A stretch of DNA of 8,251 bases, from assembly GCA_025360985.1 (NCBI GenBank), contig JANYBA010000317.1:1-8251 (forward strand), read 5' to 3'. The notes under the pieces were generated by a model. The model saw only the letters and a program-made list of their open reading frames with translations, ran no database searches and was not told the DNA's origin. Position 1 is the stretch's first letter, and every line of letters starts with the position of its first letter. This stretch comes from Gammaproteobacteria bacterium (GTDB taxonomy: Bacteria > Pseudomonadota > Gammaproteobacteria > Xanthomonadales > Xanthomonadaceae). The position numbers were made by a program, and so were the translations under genes. Of this stretch, positions 1 to 5,596 are shown one piece after another.

Positions 1-285
1 GACATAAGAGTCGTGATCGGCACAGTATTTGTTCATGCCCATGAAATCGGTGCAGGCCTCGATGGCGTTGTCGTTGTCATAGCCATTGCGCCACTGCCGA
101 AAGAAGCGCGTGCAGGCGCCGGCATTCGGGAACTCCGGGTAGTGGGTGTCCTTGCATTGACCGGTGTTGTTGCAGGAATGCACGGTCGTGGCCGGGATCT
201 TGGTATAGGCAAGGGTGGTGGACGGCGCCACCGACAGCATTGCCAGCACGAGGACGGACGCGGTGGCAAGTCGACGCATGAGCAT
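1..285 (-). CDS. Small secreted cysteine-rich protein of unknown function (3' end outside window)
   Basis: The frame is open from 285 down to base 1 (95 codons) without a stop, so the C-terminus is missing. I chose ATG 285-283 because AGGAG lies at 297-293, seven bases upstream; a second in-frame ATG at 279-277 lies closer to it. The N-terminus (MLMRRLATASVLVLAMLSVA) is a signal peptide: basic start, hydrophobic core, likely cleavage after Ala26 (Thr-Leu-Ala). The visible mature part has five cysteines, at residues 38, 44, 58, 78 and 88, suggesting disulfides in the periplasm or outside the cell, and many aromatic and Asn/Asp residues. I do not recognise a family. Only 12 bases separate it from the upstream secreted protein gene, so the two are probably translated from one mRNA and may act together. 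Gene reality is well supported; function is unknown. Confidence 0.72.
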   Translation of the reverse strand, partial: MLMRRLATASVLVLAMLSVAPSTTLAYTKIPATTVHSCNNTGQCKDTHYPEFPNAGACTRFFRQWRNGYDNDNAIEACTDFMGMNKYCADHDSYV

Positions 286-290
286 GATCG

Positions 291-297
291 CTCTCCT
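291..297 (-). promoter_or_regulatory. Ribosome binding site of the small cysteine-rich gene
   Basis: On the minus strand AGGAGAG directly follows the TAG stop (300-298) of the upstream gene and stands seven bases (counted from AGGAG) before ATG 285-283. It decides the start of the small gene and suggests translational coupling between the two. Confidence 0.6.
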
Positions 298-1203
298 CTA
301 TTGCTCCATCTGGCACGTCGACGAACAGCCATCCCCGCTTTCCGCGTTGCCGTCGTCGCACTGTTCGCCGTTGCCGACATCGAAGTCGCCGCAGACAACT
401 GGCTTGGCGCGCACCGGAGCGGCATCGCTCGCGGAGCTGGCGGCACCGACGTTGCCGTTGCGATTGTGTTCGAGCGAATACGTGGACGCGACCTTGTAGC
501 CGATCTGTTCGGTCGGGGCGAGCGAGTCCAGGCGCGCCTGTTGGCCCGGACCCCAGAGCGTGTTTCCTTCGGTCCCGCCCATGCCGATATTGAATCCGTA
601 CAAGAGCTGGTCGCGTAGCGAAGCGGCATTCGGATCGGCCGCAGTGAGGACTTTTCCGCGTTCGGCCAGCGCGATGATTCCGGCGGGGTGGCGGTCACCG
701 GCATCGGCCGGCGCCGGTGCGGGAGCCGGAGCTGCTTCGCCGTCGTCGCCGACCACGTCGATGACTTCGTTCCAGCGGTTGTTGTCGCCGTGGGCCTCAG
801 CGTTTTCGAAGCCTTGATTGAGCAGGCAACTGATCGGCGCTTTGCCGGCGGCTGACGGAGTCCATGTCTGGCGCGCCTCGTGCTGGCCACCGCGCCGATC
901 GCCCTGGAACGTCAGGTTCTGGGATGGTCTCCCGCCGATCAGGATGATGCCTTGCCAGGGCTGGATCGCGAACGCAAACGGAGTCGTCGCTTCGTCGACG
1001 ATGTAATTGCAAGCGATCGCGACCGGGACACCGACCTGCAATTGCCGGACGTTCTGGCCGTTCTGCGAATAGGTAATGCGACCGATGACGAGATCGTGCG
1101 GCGCCATGACGGGCGGAGCATCAGCAGCTGCGGCCGTCGCGAAAAGCAACAAAGCCACGGCCGCGCCAATCGCGGGCCGACGAGAAGGTGTTGGGGTGCG
1201 CAT
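298..1203 (-). CDS. Secreted protein with a C-terminal Myxococcus-type cysteine-rich repeat (DUF4215-like)
   Basis: The protein has 301 residues from ATG 1203-1201, which has GGAG six bases upstream (1213-1210). The frame continues 21 codons further up to 1266, but this start puts a signal peptide at the N-terminus (Arg-rich start, hydrophobic 11-26, cleavage near Ala27). Residues about 36-150 form a beta-rich segment starting HDLVIGRITYS, with Cys65 and Cys126 possibly bonded; it loosely resembles CARDB/Ig-like adhesion domains. An Ala-Pro linker (157-166) leads to a domain at about 172-250 with the motif YGFNIGMGGTEGNT (202-215), which I cannot name. The end, 271-297, matches the Myxococcus cysteine-rich repeat: CGD...NGEQCDDGN...SGDGCSSTC, with Cys at 271, 282, 293 and 297. 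Such repeats occur in exported, cell-surface or extracellular proteins. No catalytic motif is visible; an adhesive or structural role is inference. It leads the pair with the small gene downstream. Confidence 0.82.
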   Translation of the reverse strand: MRTPTPSRRPAIGAAVALLLFATAAAADAPPVMAPHDLVIGRITYSQNGQNVRQLQVGVPVAIACNYIVDEATTPFAFAIQPWQGIILIGGRPSQNLTFQGDRRGGQHEARQTWTPSAAGKAPISCLLNQGFENAEAHGDNNRWNEVIDVVGDDGEAAPAPAPAPADAGDRHPAGIIALAERGKVLTAADPNAASLRDQLLYGFNIGMGGTEGNTLWGPGQQARLDSLAPTEQIGYKVASTYSLEHNRNGNVGAASSASDAAPVRAKPVVCGDFDVGNGEQCDDGNAESGDGCSSTCQMEQ

Positions 1204-1218
1204 GTTCGACTCCAGTGA

Positions 1219-1248
1219 GTACGAATGAAGTGTCGCCGGTACGAACGA
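1219..1248. repeat. Short direct repeat upstream of the secreted-protein gene
   Basis: GTACGAATGA at 1219-1228 and GTACGAACGA at 1239-1248 agree at 9 of 10 bases and start exactly 20 bases apart, close to two helical turns. They lie 16-45 bases upstream of the ATG at 1203. The spacing would suit a regulator binding one face of the DNA, but two copies of a 10-mer is weak evidence and no clear promoter was found around them. Confidence 0.3.
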
Positions 1249-1321
1249 ATGGGCCGGCAAGGCCACAGATCATGAAGCGTGCAACGGCAACCGACGCAAA
1301 AGCCGGACATCGCCGTCGGCT

Positions 1322-1339
1322 GGCCGGAATTGTCCGGCC
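1322..1339. repeat. Perfect inverted repeat in the intergenic region
   Basis: GGCCGGA (1322-1328), loop ATTG, TCCGGCC (1333-1339) form a perfect 7-bp stem with a 4-base loop. It sits between the S9 peptidase stop and the secreted-protein start. No T-run follows on either strand, so it is not a canonical intrinsic terminator; it may still stabilise the 3' end of the peptidase mRNA or be a regulator site. Confidence 0.4.
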
Positions 1340-1403
1340 GAAACCTTCATATGCCCCGTGGCGACCGCTGTCAACTTGCCGATACTGCCGTCAACCTGCA
1401 GCG

Positions 1404-1433
1404 CGCCCTGGCGGCGTTGCCGACGCCAGCGCG
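1404..1433 (-). terminator. Possible hairpin just downstream of the S9 peptidase gene
   Basis: CGC-C-CTGGCG (1404-1413) pairs with CGCCAG-C-GCG (1424-1433), giving nine base pairs with one C-C mismatch and a 10-base loop. It starts seven bases after the peptidase stop in the direction of transcription. No T-tract follows, so terminator function is only a guess from position. Confidence 0.22.
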
Positions 1434-1440
1434 ATAGCAG

Positions 1441-3423
1441 CTACTGGCCGGTGTTGGCCTTCAGGAAGGCGGCGATCTTGTCGAGCATCTGCGCGCGCGC
1501 GTTGGAATCGCCGAGGCTGTGCGTGAGCCCTTCGTAGACCACCAGCTGGCTGGACTTGCCGGCACCGCGCAGCCGCGCGTCCATCTTTTGCGACTGCTCG
1601 ACATCGACATTGAGATCCTTGTCGCCATGGAACATCAGGACCGGCGCCTTGATCGCGTCGACGTTCTGCAGCGGCGAGCCTTCGACGATATGCGGGCCAG
1701 AGCCGACTTCGTTGGCCACCAAATTCGAATTCGTGTACGCCGTAGCCTCGAGTTTGACCAAGGCAAGGTCGGTGACCGGTGCGATCGCCACGATCGCCTT
1801 GAACAAGCCCGGTTCGGTGACGCCGGACTGCAGCGCCGCGTAACCGCCGTAGGACCAACCGACGATCGCCAGCTTGTTCGGATCGGCGATGCCCTGCGAC
1901 ACCAGCCAATGGCCGGCCGCGGTGACGTCGCCGATCGACGTGCGCCAACTCCGGAAGCCATTGTCCTTGAGCCAGGCGTCGCCGAAACCGGTCGAACCGC
2001 GATAGTTCGGCTGCAGCACGGCATAGCCTTCGTGCGCGAGGAACTGCGCCAGCCAGTCGAAACCCCATTCATCTCGGGCGCTCGGCCCGCCGTGGGGCAG
2101 GACCACGGCCGGCAGGCCCTTGGACGATTCCTTTCCCGGCGGCAGCGTCAGGTAAGCCGGAATCTGGGTGCCGTCGGCGGCGGGGTAGGTGATCGCTTTC
2201 ACGCTCGCCAGCGTCGTCTGCTCGAGCGTCGGCCGCGCCAGCATGATCTCGTTGAGGCTGTGCTTGGCCTTGTCGAAGACGTAATAGCGTCCCGGATCGG
2301 AGTCGCTGCTGGCGAAGACCAGAACCTGGTTGTTGCTGGCCGAGACGGCGACGAAATCGATCAGCGGCAGGTTCGGGATGGCCTTGCCCAGGCCGGCGGC
2401 GAGCGCGCTGTATTCGGGGTCGAAGTAGATGTTGTGGCGCTTTTCTTCGGCGTAGGACACGCCGATCACGCGCTGGCTGCGGCCGAGCTGGACCACGCCG
2501 TCGACATCGACCTTGTCGTTCTTGTAGACCAGCTCGGTGGCCATGCTGCCATCGAGCTTGACGCGGTACAGGGCGATCCGGCCCTGGAGTTTCTTCAGGA
2601 CGTAGGCCGAGTTGCTCTCGGCGTCGACCGCGATCGGCGCCGAGCCTTCGTTGTCCTGGTCCCAGGTCGAGAACGGCAGCCAGTCCGTGGAACCGGGCTG
2701 GCGGTAGTTGAAGCTGATCACGCCGCCGAGTTGCGAGTTGACGCCGCGCGCCGCCTGGAAGGCCTTCATGCGGACGTGGCCGCGGCCGTCGCTGGTGAAG
2801 TAGCTGACCGCCCGTGCCGCGATTTCGACCACCGTCGAGCGCATGGTCGTGACATCGATGCGGTCGATGCCCAGGCCGTTGGCGGTGTTCCTGATCTTGG
2901 TATCGCTGCGCGCGTCGGGGATGTAGTCGCGGGTCATCAGCACCGCGCCGTCTTCGTCGGGCAGCCAATCGAGGATTTCGCCGTCGTTCTGGCGCAGGCG
3001 TTCGTCGTAGCCGGTGCTCTGCAAGCCGAGCGGCTTGATGTTCTTGCCATCGGTGTCGACGGCGAGCAGGCGCGAGAACGCGATCGGCACGGCCGCCGTC
3101 TCGGCGTAGCCGTACAAATGGCAGACCAGGCGCTGGTTGCCGGCGAACCGGCACCAGTCGAGGTGCTCGGCCTGGCCGCCCGATTGCATCACCAACTTCG
3201 GGGCGCCTCCGGTGAGATCGGCGACGTAGACATCGGTGGCCCGCCCCGGGCCAGGCGCCAGGTAGACGACGCGGCTGCCGTCGGGCGAAAGATCAATGCC
3301 TTCCACGCTCTCGCGGATGCCGAACAGGGCGCCGCTCGTGTTGAGGAGGGTAGGGGGCGATTTCTGCGCGAGGGCAGGCAAGGCGGCGCAGGCGAGCGCT
3401 GCGGCGATCAGCAGCTTGTTCAT
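1441..3423 (-). CDS. Secreted S9-family serine peptidase (acylaminoacyl/dipeptidyl-peptidase type)
   Basis: The 660-residue length is normal for the S9 (prolyl oligopeptidase) family. The N-terminus MNKLLIAAALACAALPALAQ is a signal peptide, cleaved probably after Ala19, so the enzyme works in the periplasm or outside. Residues about 30-400 form the beta-propeller that restricts access to short peptides. Residues about 410-660 are the alpha/beta hydrolase: HGGP (444-447) for the oxyanion region, NYRGS (473-477), nucleophile Ser524 in GWSYGGY, Asp603 in HGDKD and His635 in THS, so the triad is complete. Substrate class (acyl-peptide, dipeptidyl or other) cannot be decided from sequence. No clear Shine-Dalgarno stands before ATG 3423-3421; the signal peptide supports this start. 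It is transcribed away from the cyanophycin operon. As an exported enzyme it is unlikely to join the cytoplasmic cyanophycin steps. Confidence 0.94.
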   Translation of the reverse strand: MNKLLIAAALACAALPALAQKSPPTLLNTSGALFGIRESVEGIDLSPDGSRVVYLAPGPGRATDVYVADLTGGAPKLVMQSGGQAEHLDWCRFAGNQRLVCHLYGYAETAAVPIAFSRLLAVDTDGKNIKPLGLQSTGYDERLRQNDGEILDWLPDEDGAVLMTRDYIPDARSDTKIRNTANGLGIDRIDVTTMRSTVVEIAARAVSYFTSDGRGHVRMKAFQAARGVNSQLGGVISFNYRQPGSTDWLPFSTWDQDNEGSAPIAVDAESNSAYVLKKLQGRIALYRVKLDGSMATELVYKNDKVDVDGVVQLGRSQRVIGVSYAEEKRHNIYFDPEYSALAAGLGKAIPNLPLIDFVAVSASNNQVLVFASSDSDPGRYYVFDKAKHSLNEIMLARPTLEQTTLASVKAITYPAADGTQIPAYLTLPPGKESSKGLPAVVLPHGGPSARDEWGFDWLAQFLAHEGYAVLQPNYRGSTGFGDAWLKDNGFRSWRTSIGDVTAAGHWLVSQGIADPNKLAIVGWSYGGYAALQSGVTEPGLFKAIVAIAPVTDLALVKLEATAYTNSNLVANEVGSGPHIVEGSPLQNVDAIKAPVLMFHGDKDLNVDVEQSQKMDARLRGAGKSSQLVVYEGLTHSLGDSNARAQMLDKIAAFLKANTGQ

Positions 3424-3455
3424 TGATCGGGGAGTCCGGGCAGGGTTGGGCGGGC

Positions 3456-3466
3456 GCTAGCCTAGC
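3456..3466. promoter_or_regulatory. Palindrome in the divergent intergenic region, overlapping a weak leftward -10
   Basis: GCTAG-C-CTAGC is a perfect 11-base palindrome between the divergent peptidase and dipeptidase genes. On the minus strand TAGGCT (3464-3459) inside it fits the TAnnnT pattern of a -10 box and would give the peptidase a leader of roughly 30 bases; the only candidate -35 at proper spacing, TTCGGG, is poor. The overlap would suit an operator, but this is a weak prediction. Confidence 0.25.
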
Positions 3467-3522
3467 ATCCAGTTCCCCCCGGCCCGAACCTCCAATTCGT
3501 TTCCCCGCCGGCCCCCGACCGT

Positions 3523-3528
3523 TAAACT
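3523..3528 (+). promoter_or_regulatory. Candidate -10 box of the cyanophycin operon (leaderless start)
   Basis: TAAACT at 3523-3528 fits TAnnnT in an otherwise very GC-rich stretch and lies six bases before ATG 3535. Transcription would start at or within a base or two of the ATG, giving a leaderless mRNA. Consistent with this, no Shine-Dalgarno precedes the ATG. No good -35 is visible at 16-18 bases spacing (TTCGTT at 3496-3501 is too far upstream). Confidence 0.4.
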
Positions 3529-3534
3529 AGCCGG

Positions 3535-4716
3535 ATGCCCGCGTCCCAGCCCCCTTTCATCCTGCTTCGCAATGCCGAGGTCCACGCCCCGGAACCGCTC
3601 GGGCGCCGGCAGCTGCTGCTGGGCGCCGGCCGGGTGCTGTGGATGGGCGGGCCTGGCGACGAGGCCCCGCGTGGCCTGGCCATGGAAACGATCGACCTCG
3701 AGGGCCGGCGCCTGCTGCCGGGTTTCATCGACGGCCACGTCCACGTCACCGGCGGCGGCGGCGAGGGTGGTTTCGCCACCCGGGTGCCGCCCATGCCGCT
3801 GTCGCGCATTACGTCCACCGGCGTTACCACGGTGATCGGCCTGCTCGGCACCGACGACTGCGCCCGCAGCCCGCGCGAACTGGTCGCGACCCTGTACGCG
3901 CTGCGCGAAGAAGGCCTCGGCGCCTACGGCTACTGCGGCGGCTACCACCTGCCGCCAGCGACCATTACCGGCAGCGTGCGCGCCGATATCGTCTTCGTCG
4001 AGCCGCTGATCGGCGTCGGCGAATTGGCGATCAGCGACCACCGCTCCAGCCAGCCGACTTACGAGCAGGTGTTGCAGGTCGCCTCCGAAGCGCACGTCGC
4101 CGGACTGATGACCGGCAAGGCCGGCATCGTCCACCTGCACCTGGGCGATGGCGCGCGTGGCCTCGAAATGGTTCGCCGCGCCCTCGACGAAAGCGAATTG
4201 CCGGCGCGCGTGTTCAGTCCCACCCACGTCAATCGGCGCAAGGCGCTGTTCGAGGAAGCGATCGAACTCGCGCGCCGCGGCTGCAGCGTCGACCTGACCG
4301 CGTTCCCGGTCGAAGACGGCGAAGACGCGTGGAGCGCCGCCGACGGCCTGGTTCGTTACCTCGATGCTGGCGCGCCGCCGGAACGCGTCACGATCAGCTC
4401 CGATGCCGGCGGTTGCCTGCCCTGCTTCGATGGCGAAGGCCGCATGACCCATATGGACGTCGGCGCGCCCGGCGCCTTGCTGGCGACCTTGCGCGAAGTG
4501 CTGGCCCGCGGCGTGCCGATGGAGCGCGCGCTGCCGGCGTTCACCAGCAACGTGGCGCGGCTGCTGCGCCTGCCCGGCAAGGGCGTGGTCGAAGTCGGCG
4601 GCGACGCCGACTTGGTCGTACTCGACGAAGCCGGTCAGGCCCGCGATGTTGTCGCCGGCGGTCGCTGGCACCGGCGCGATGGCCAGCAATGCCGCGTCGG
4701 CAGCTTCGAAAAATAA
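3535..4716 (+). CDS. iadA: Isoaspartyl dipeptidase (beta-aspartyl-peptidase), amidohydrolase superfamily
   Basis: It probably hydrolyses beta-Asp-Arg dipeptides, the product of cyanophycinase, to Asp and Arg in the cytoplasm; no signal peptide is seen. At 393 residues it is close to E. coli IadA (390). Residues compared from memory with the E. coli enzyme: metal ligands His68 and His70 (PGFIDGHVH), His202 (HLGD), His231 (PTHVNR) and Asp290 (SSDAGG); substrate-binding Glu77 in GGGGEGG, Tyr137, Arg170 and Arg234. Two positions differ. Glu163 (VGELAISDHR) stands where IadA has the carboxylated bridging Lys162, and Cys294 where it has Ser289. Glu in place of Lys is known as a metal bridge in other amidohydrolase subtypes, so activity is plausible but not certain. 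It is the first gene of the operon, 32 bases before cphB. The ATG has no Shine-Dalgarno and may be leaderless. Confidence 0.88.
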   Translation: MPASQPPFILLRNAEVHAPEPLGRRQLLLGAGRVLWMGGPGDEAPRGLAMETIDLEGRRLLPGFIDGHVHVTGGGGEGGFATRVPPMPLSRITSTGVTTVIGLLGTDDCARSPRELVATLYALREEGLGAYGYCGGYHLPPATITGSVRADIVFVEPLIGVGELAISDHRSSQPTYEQVLQVASEAHVAGLMTGKAGIVHLHLGDGARGLEMVRRALDESELPARVFSPTHVNRRKALFEEAIELARRGCSVDLTAFPVEDGEDAWSAADGLVRYLDAGAPPERVTISSDAGGCLPCFDGEGRMTHMDVGAPGALLATLREVLARGVPMERALPAFTSNVARLLRLPGKGVVEVGGDADLVVLDEAGQARDVVAGGRWHRRDGQQCRVGSFEK

Positions 4717-4748
4717 TCCGATCACCAGTCCAAGGACGGCAAGAACCG

Positions 4749-5591
4749 ATGTGCCCAAGCAAGACCCCTGACGGCGAAGAACGCGGCTGGATCATTCCGA
4801 TCGGTGGCGCCGAGGACAAGGAAAACGAGACGACCATCCTGCGCCGCTATGTCGAGCTGTGCGGCGGCCGCGACGCCGACATCGTGGTGATTCCGACAGC
4901 CAGCCGGCGCGCCGATACCGGCGAGCGCTACGAAGCCCTGTTCACCGAACTCGGGGTGGCGCAGGTGACCGCGATCGACTTCGACACCCGCCGCGATTGC
5001 GAAGAGAAGGGTCGGCTGTCACGGATCGGGCAGGCCTCGGGGATATTCTTCACCGGCGGCAACCAGCTGCGCCTCACGACTCTGCTTGGCGGCACCTCGG
5101 TGGCCAAGCTGATCCGCCAGCGCAATGCCCAGGGCGCGCACGTGGCCGGCACCAGCGCCGGCGCCGCGGTGCTCAGCGAGCACATGATTGCGTTCGGCGA
5201 AGAGGGCGGTTCGCCGCGCGCCGGCAGCGTCCGCCTGGCCCCGGGATTGGGGCTGACCAATCGCTTCATCATCGACCAGCATTTCCGCCAGCGCGACCGG
5301 CTCGGCCGCCTGTCCACTGCCTTGGCATTCAATCCCTTCGCCATCGGCATCGGCCTCGACGAGGACACCGCCGCCTTCATCGCCCCGGACAACACGCTCG
5401 AAGTCGTCGGTAGCGGCGCGGTCACGGTCATCGATGCCGCCGGCCTGCAATTCTCGTCCATGGACCGGATCGAGGAAGGCGAGCCGGTTTGCCTGCTGGG
5501 CCTGTCCGTCCATATGCTCGTCTCCGGTGCTACTTTCAACCTGCATACCCGCCAGGCCAGCGCCGGCAGCCTGATAACGCCCAAGGAGTAA
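4749..5591 (+). CDS. cphB: Cyanophycinase, intracellular serine peptidase (S51 family)
   Basis: It cleaves cyanophycin from the C-terminal end to beta-Asp-Arg dipeptides. The protein has 280 residues, near the usual CphB length of about 270-280. The family core is clear: IIPIGGAEDK (15-24), FFTGGNQ (100-106), nucleophile Ser136 in GTSAGA, His178 in DQHF and Glu205 in GLDEDTA. Ser136, His178 and Glu205 each lie four residues after Ser132, His174 and Glu201 of the Synechocystis enzyme. There is no signal peptide, so it is the cytoplasmic CphB type rather than the secreted CphE type used to feed on external polymer. ATG 4749-4751 is the only sensible start; AAGGA at 4732-4736 is 12 bases upstream, rather far. 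The stop TAA overlaps no gene, but the ribosome-binding site of cphA lies inside the end of this gene. Confidence 0.95.
   Translation: MCPSKTPDGEERGWIIPIGGAEDKENETTILRRYVELCGGRDADIVVIPTASRRADTGERYEALFTELGVAQVTAIDFDTRRDCEEKGRLSRIGQASGIFFTGGNQLRLTTLLGGTSVAKLIRQRNAQGAHVAGTSAGAAVLSEHMIAFGEEGGSPRAGSVRLAPGLGLTNRFIIDQHFRQRDRLGRLSTALAFNPFAIGIGLDEDTAAFIAPDNTLEVVGSGAVTVIDAAGLQFSSMDRIEEGEPVCLLGLSVHMLVSGATFNLHTRQASAGSLITPKE
5583..5588 (+). promoter_or_regulatory. Ribosome binding site of cphA inside the end of cphB
   Basis: AAGGAG lies within the last codons of cphB, just before its TAA (5589-5591), and eight bases before the cphA ATG at 5597. This strong site fixes the cphA start and points to translational coupling of degradation and synthesis genes. 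Confidence 0.8.
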
Positions 5592-5596
5592 GTGCG

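Noticed and set aside
1204..1266. Longer start of the secreted-protein gene at ATG 1266
   Set aside because: It would add 21 residues before the signal peptide; ATG 1203 has a well-spaced GGAG and a proper signal peptide directly after it.
1519..3426. A 635-codon open frame on the plus strand across the S9 peptidase gene
   Set aside because: Antisense shadow of a gene with a complete catalytic triad and signal peptide; low-complexity Arg/Asp/Val/Gly-rich product without domains.
3535..4716. Dihydroorotase or other amidohydrolase instead of isoaspartyl dipeptidase
   Set aside because: The GGGGEGG loop, Tyr137, SDHRS and PTHVNR motifs are specific to the IadA group, and the cyanophycin context agrees.
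3639..4748. Upstream extension of the cphB frame through the dipeptidase gene
   Set aside because: The frame is open back to 3639, but the product before residue Met at 4749 is Arg/Ala/Pro-rich noise overlapping iadA. Cyanophycinase homology starts right after 4749 and the length from there is normal.
3457..4758. A 433-codon open frame on the minus strand across the dipeptidase gene
   Set aside because: Antisense to a gene with nearly all IadA active-site residues; Ala/Gly/Arg-rich product typical of a GC shadow.
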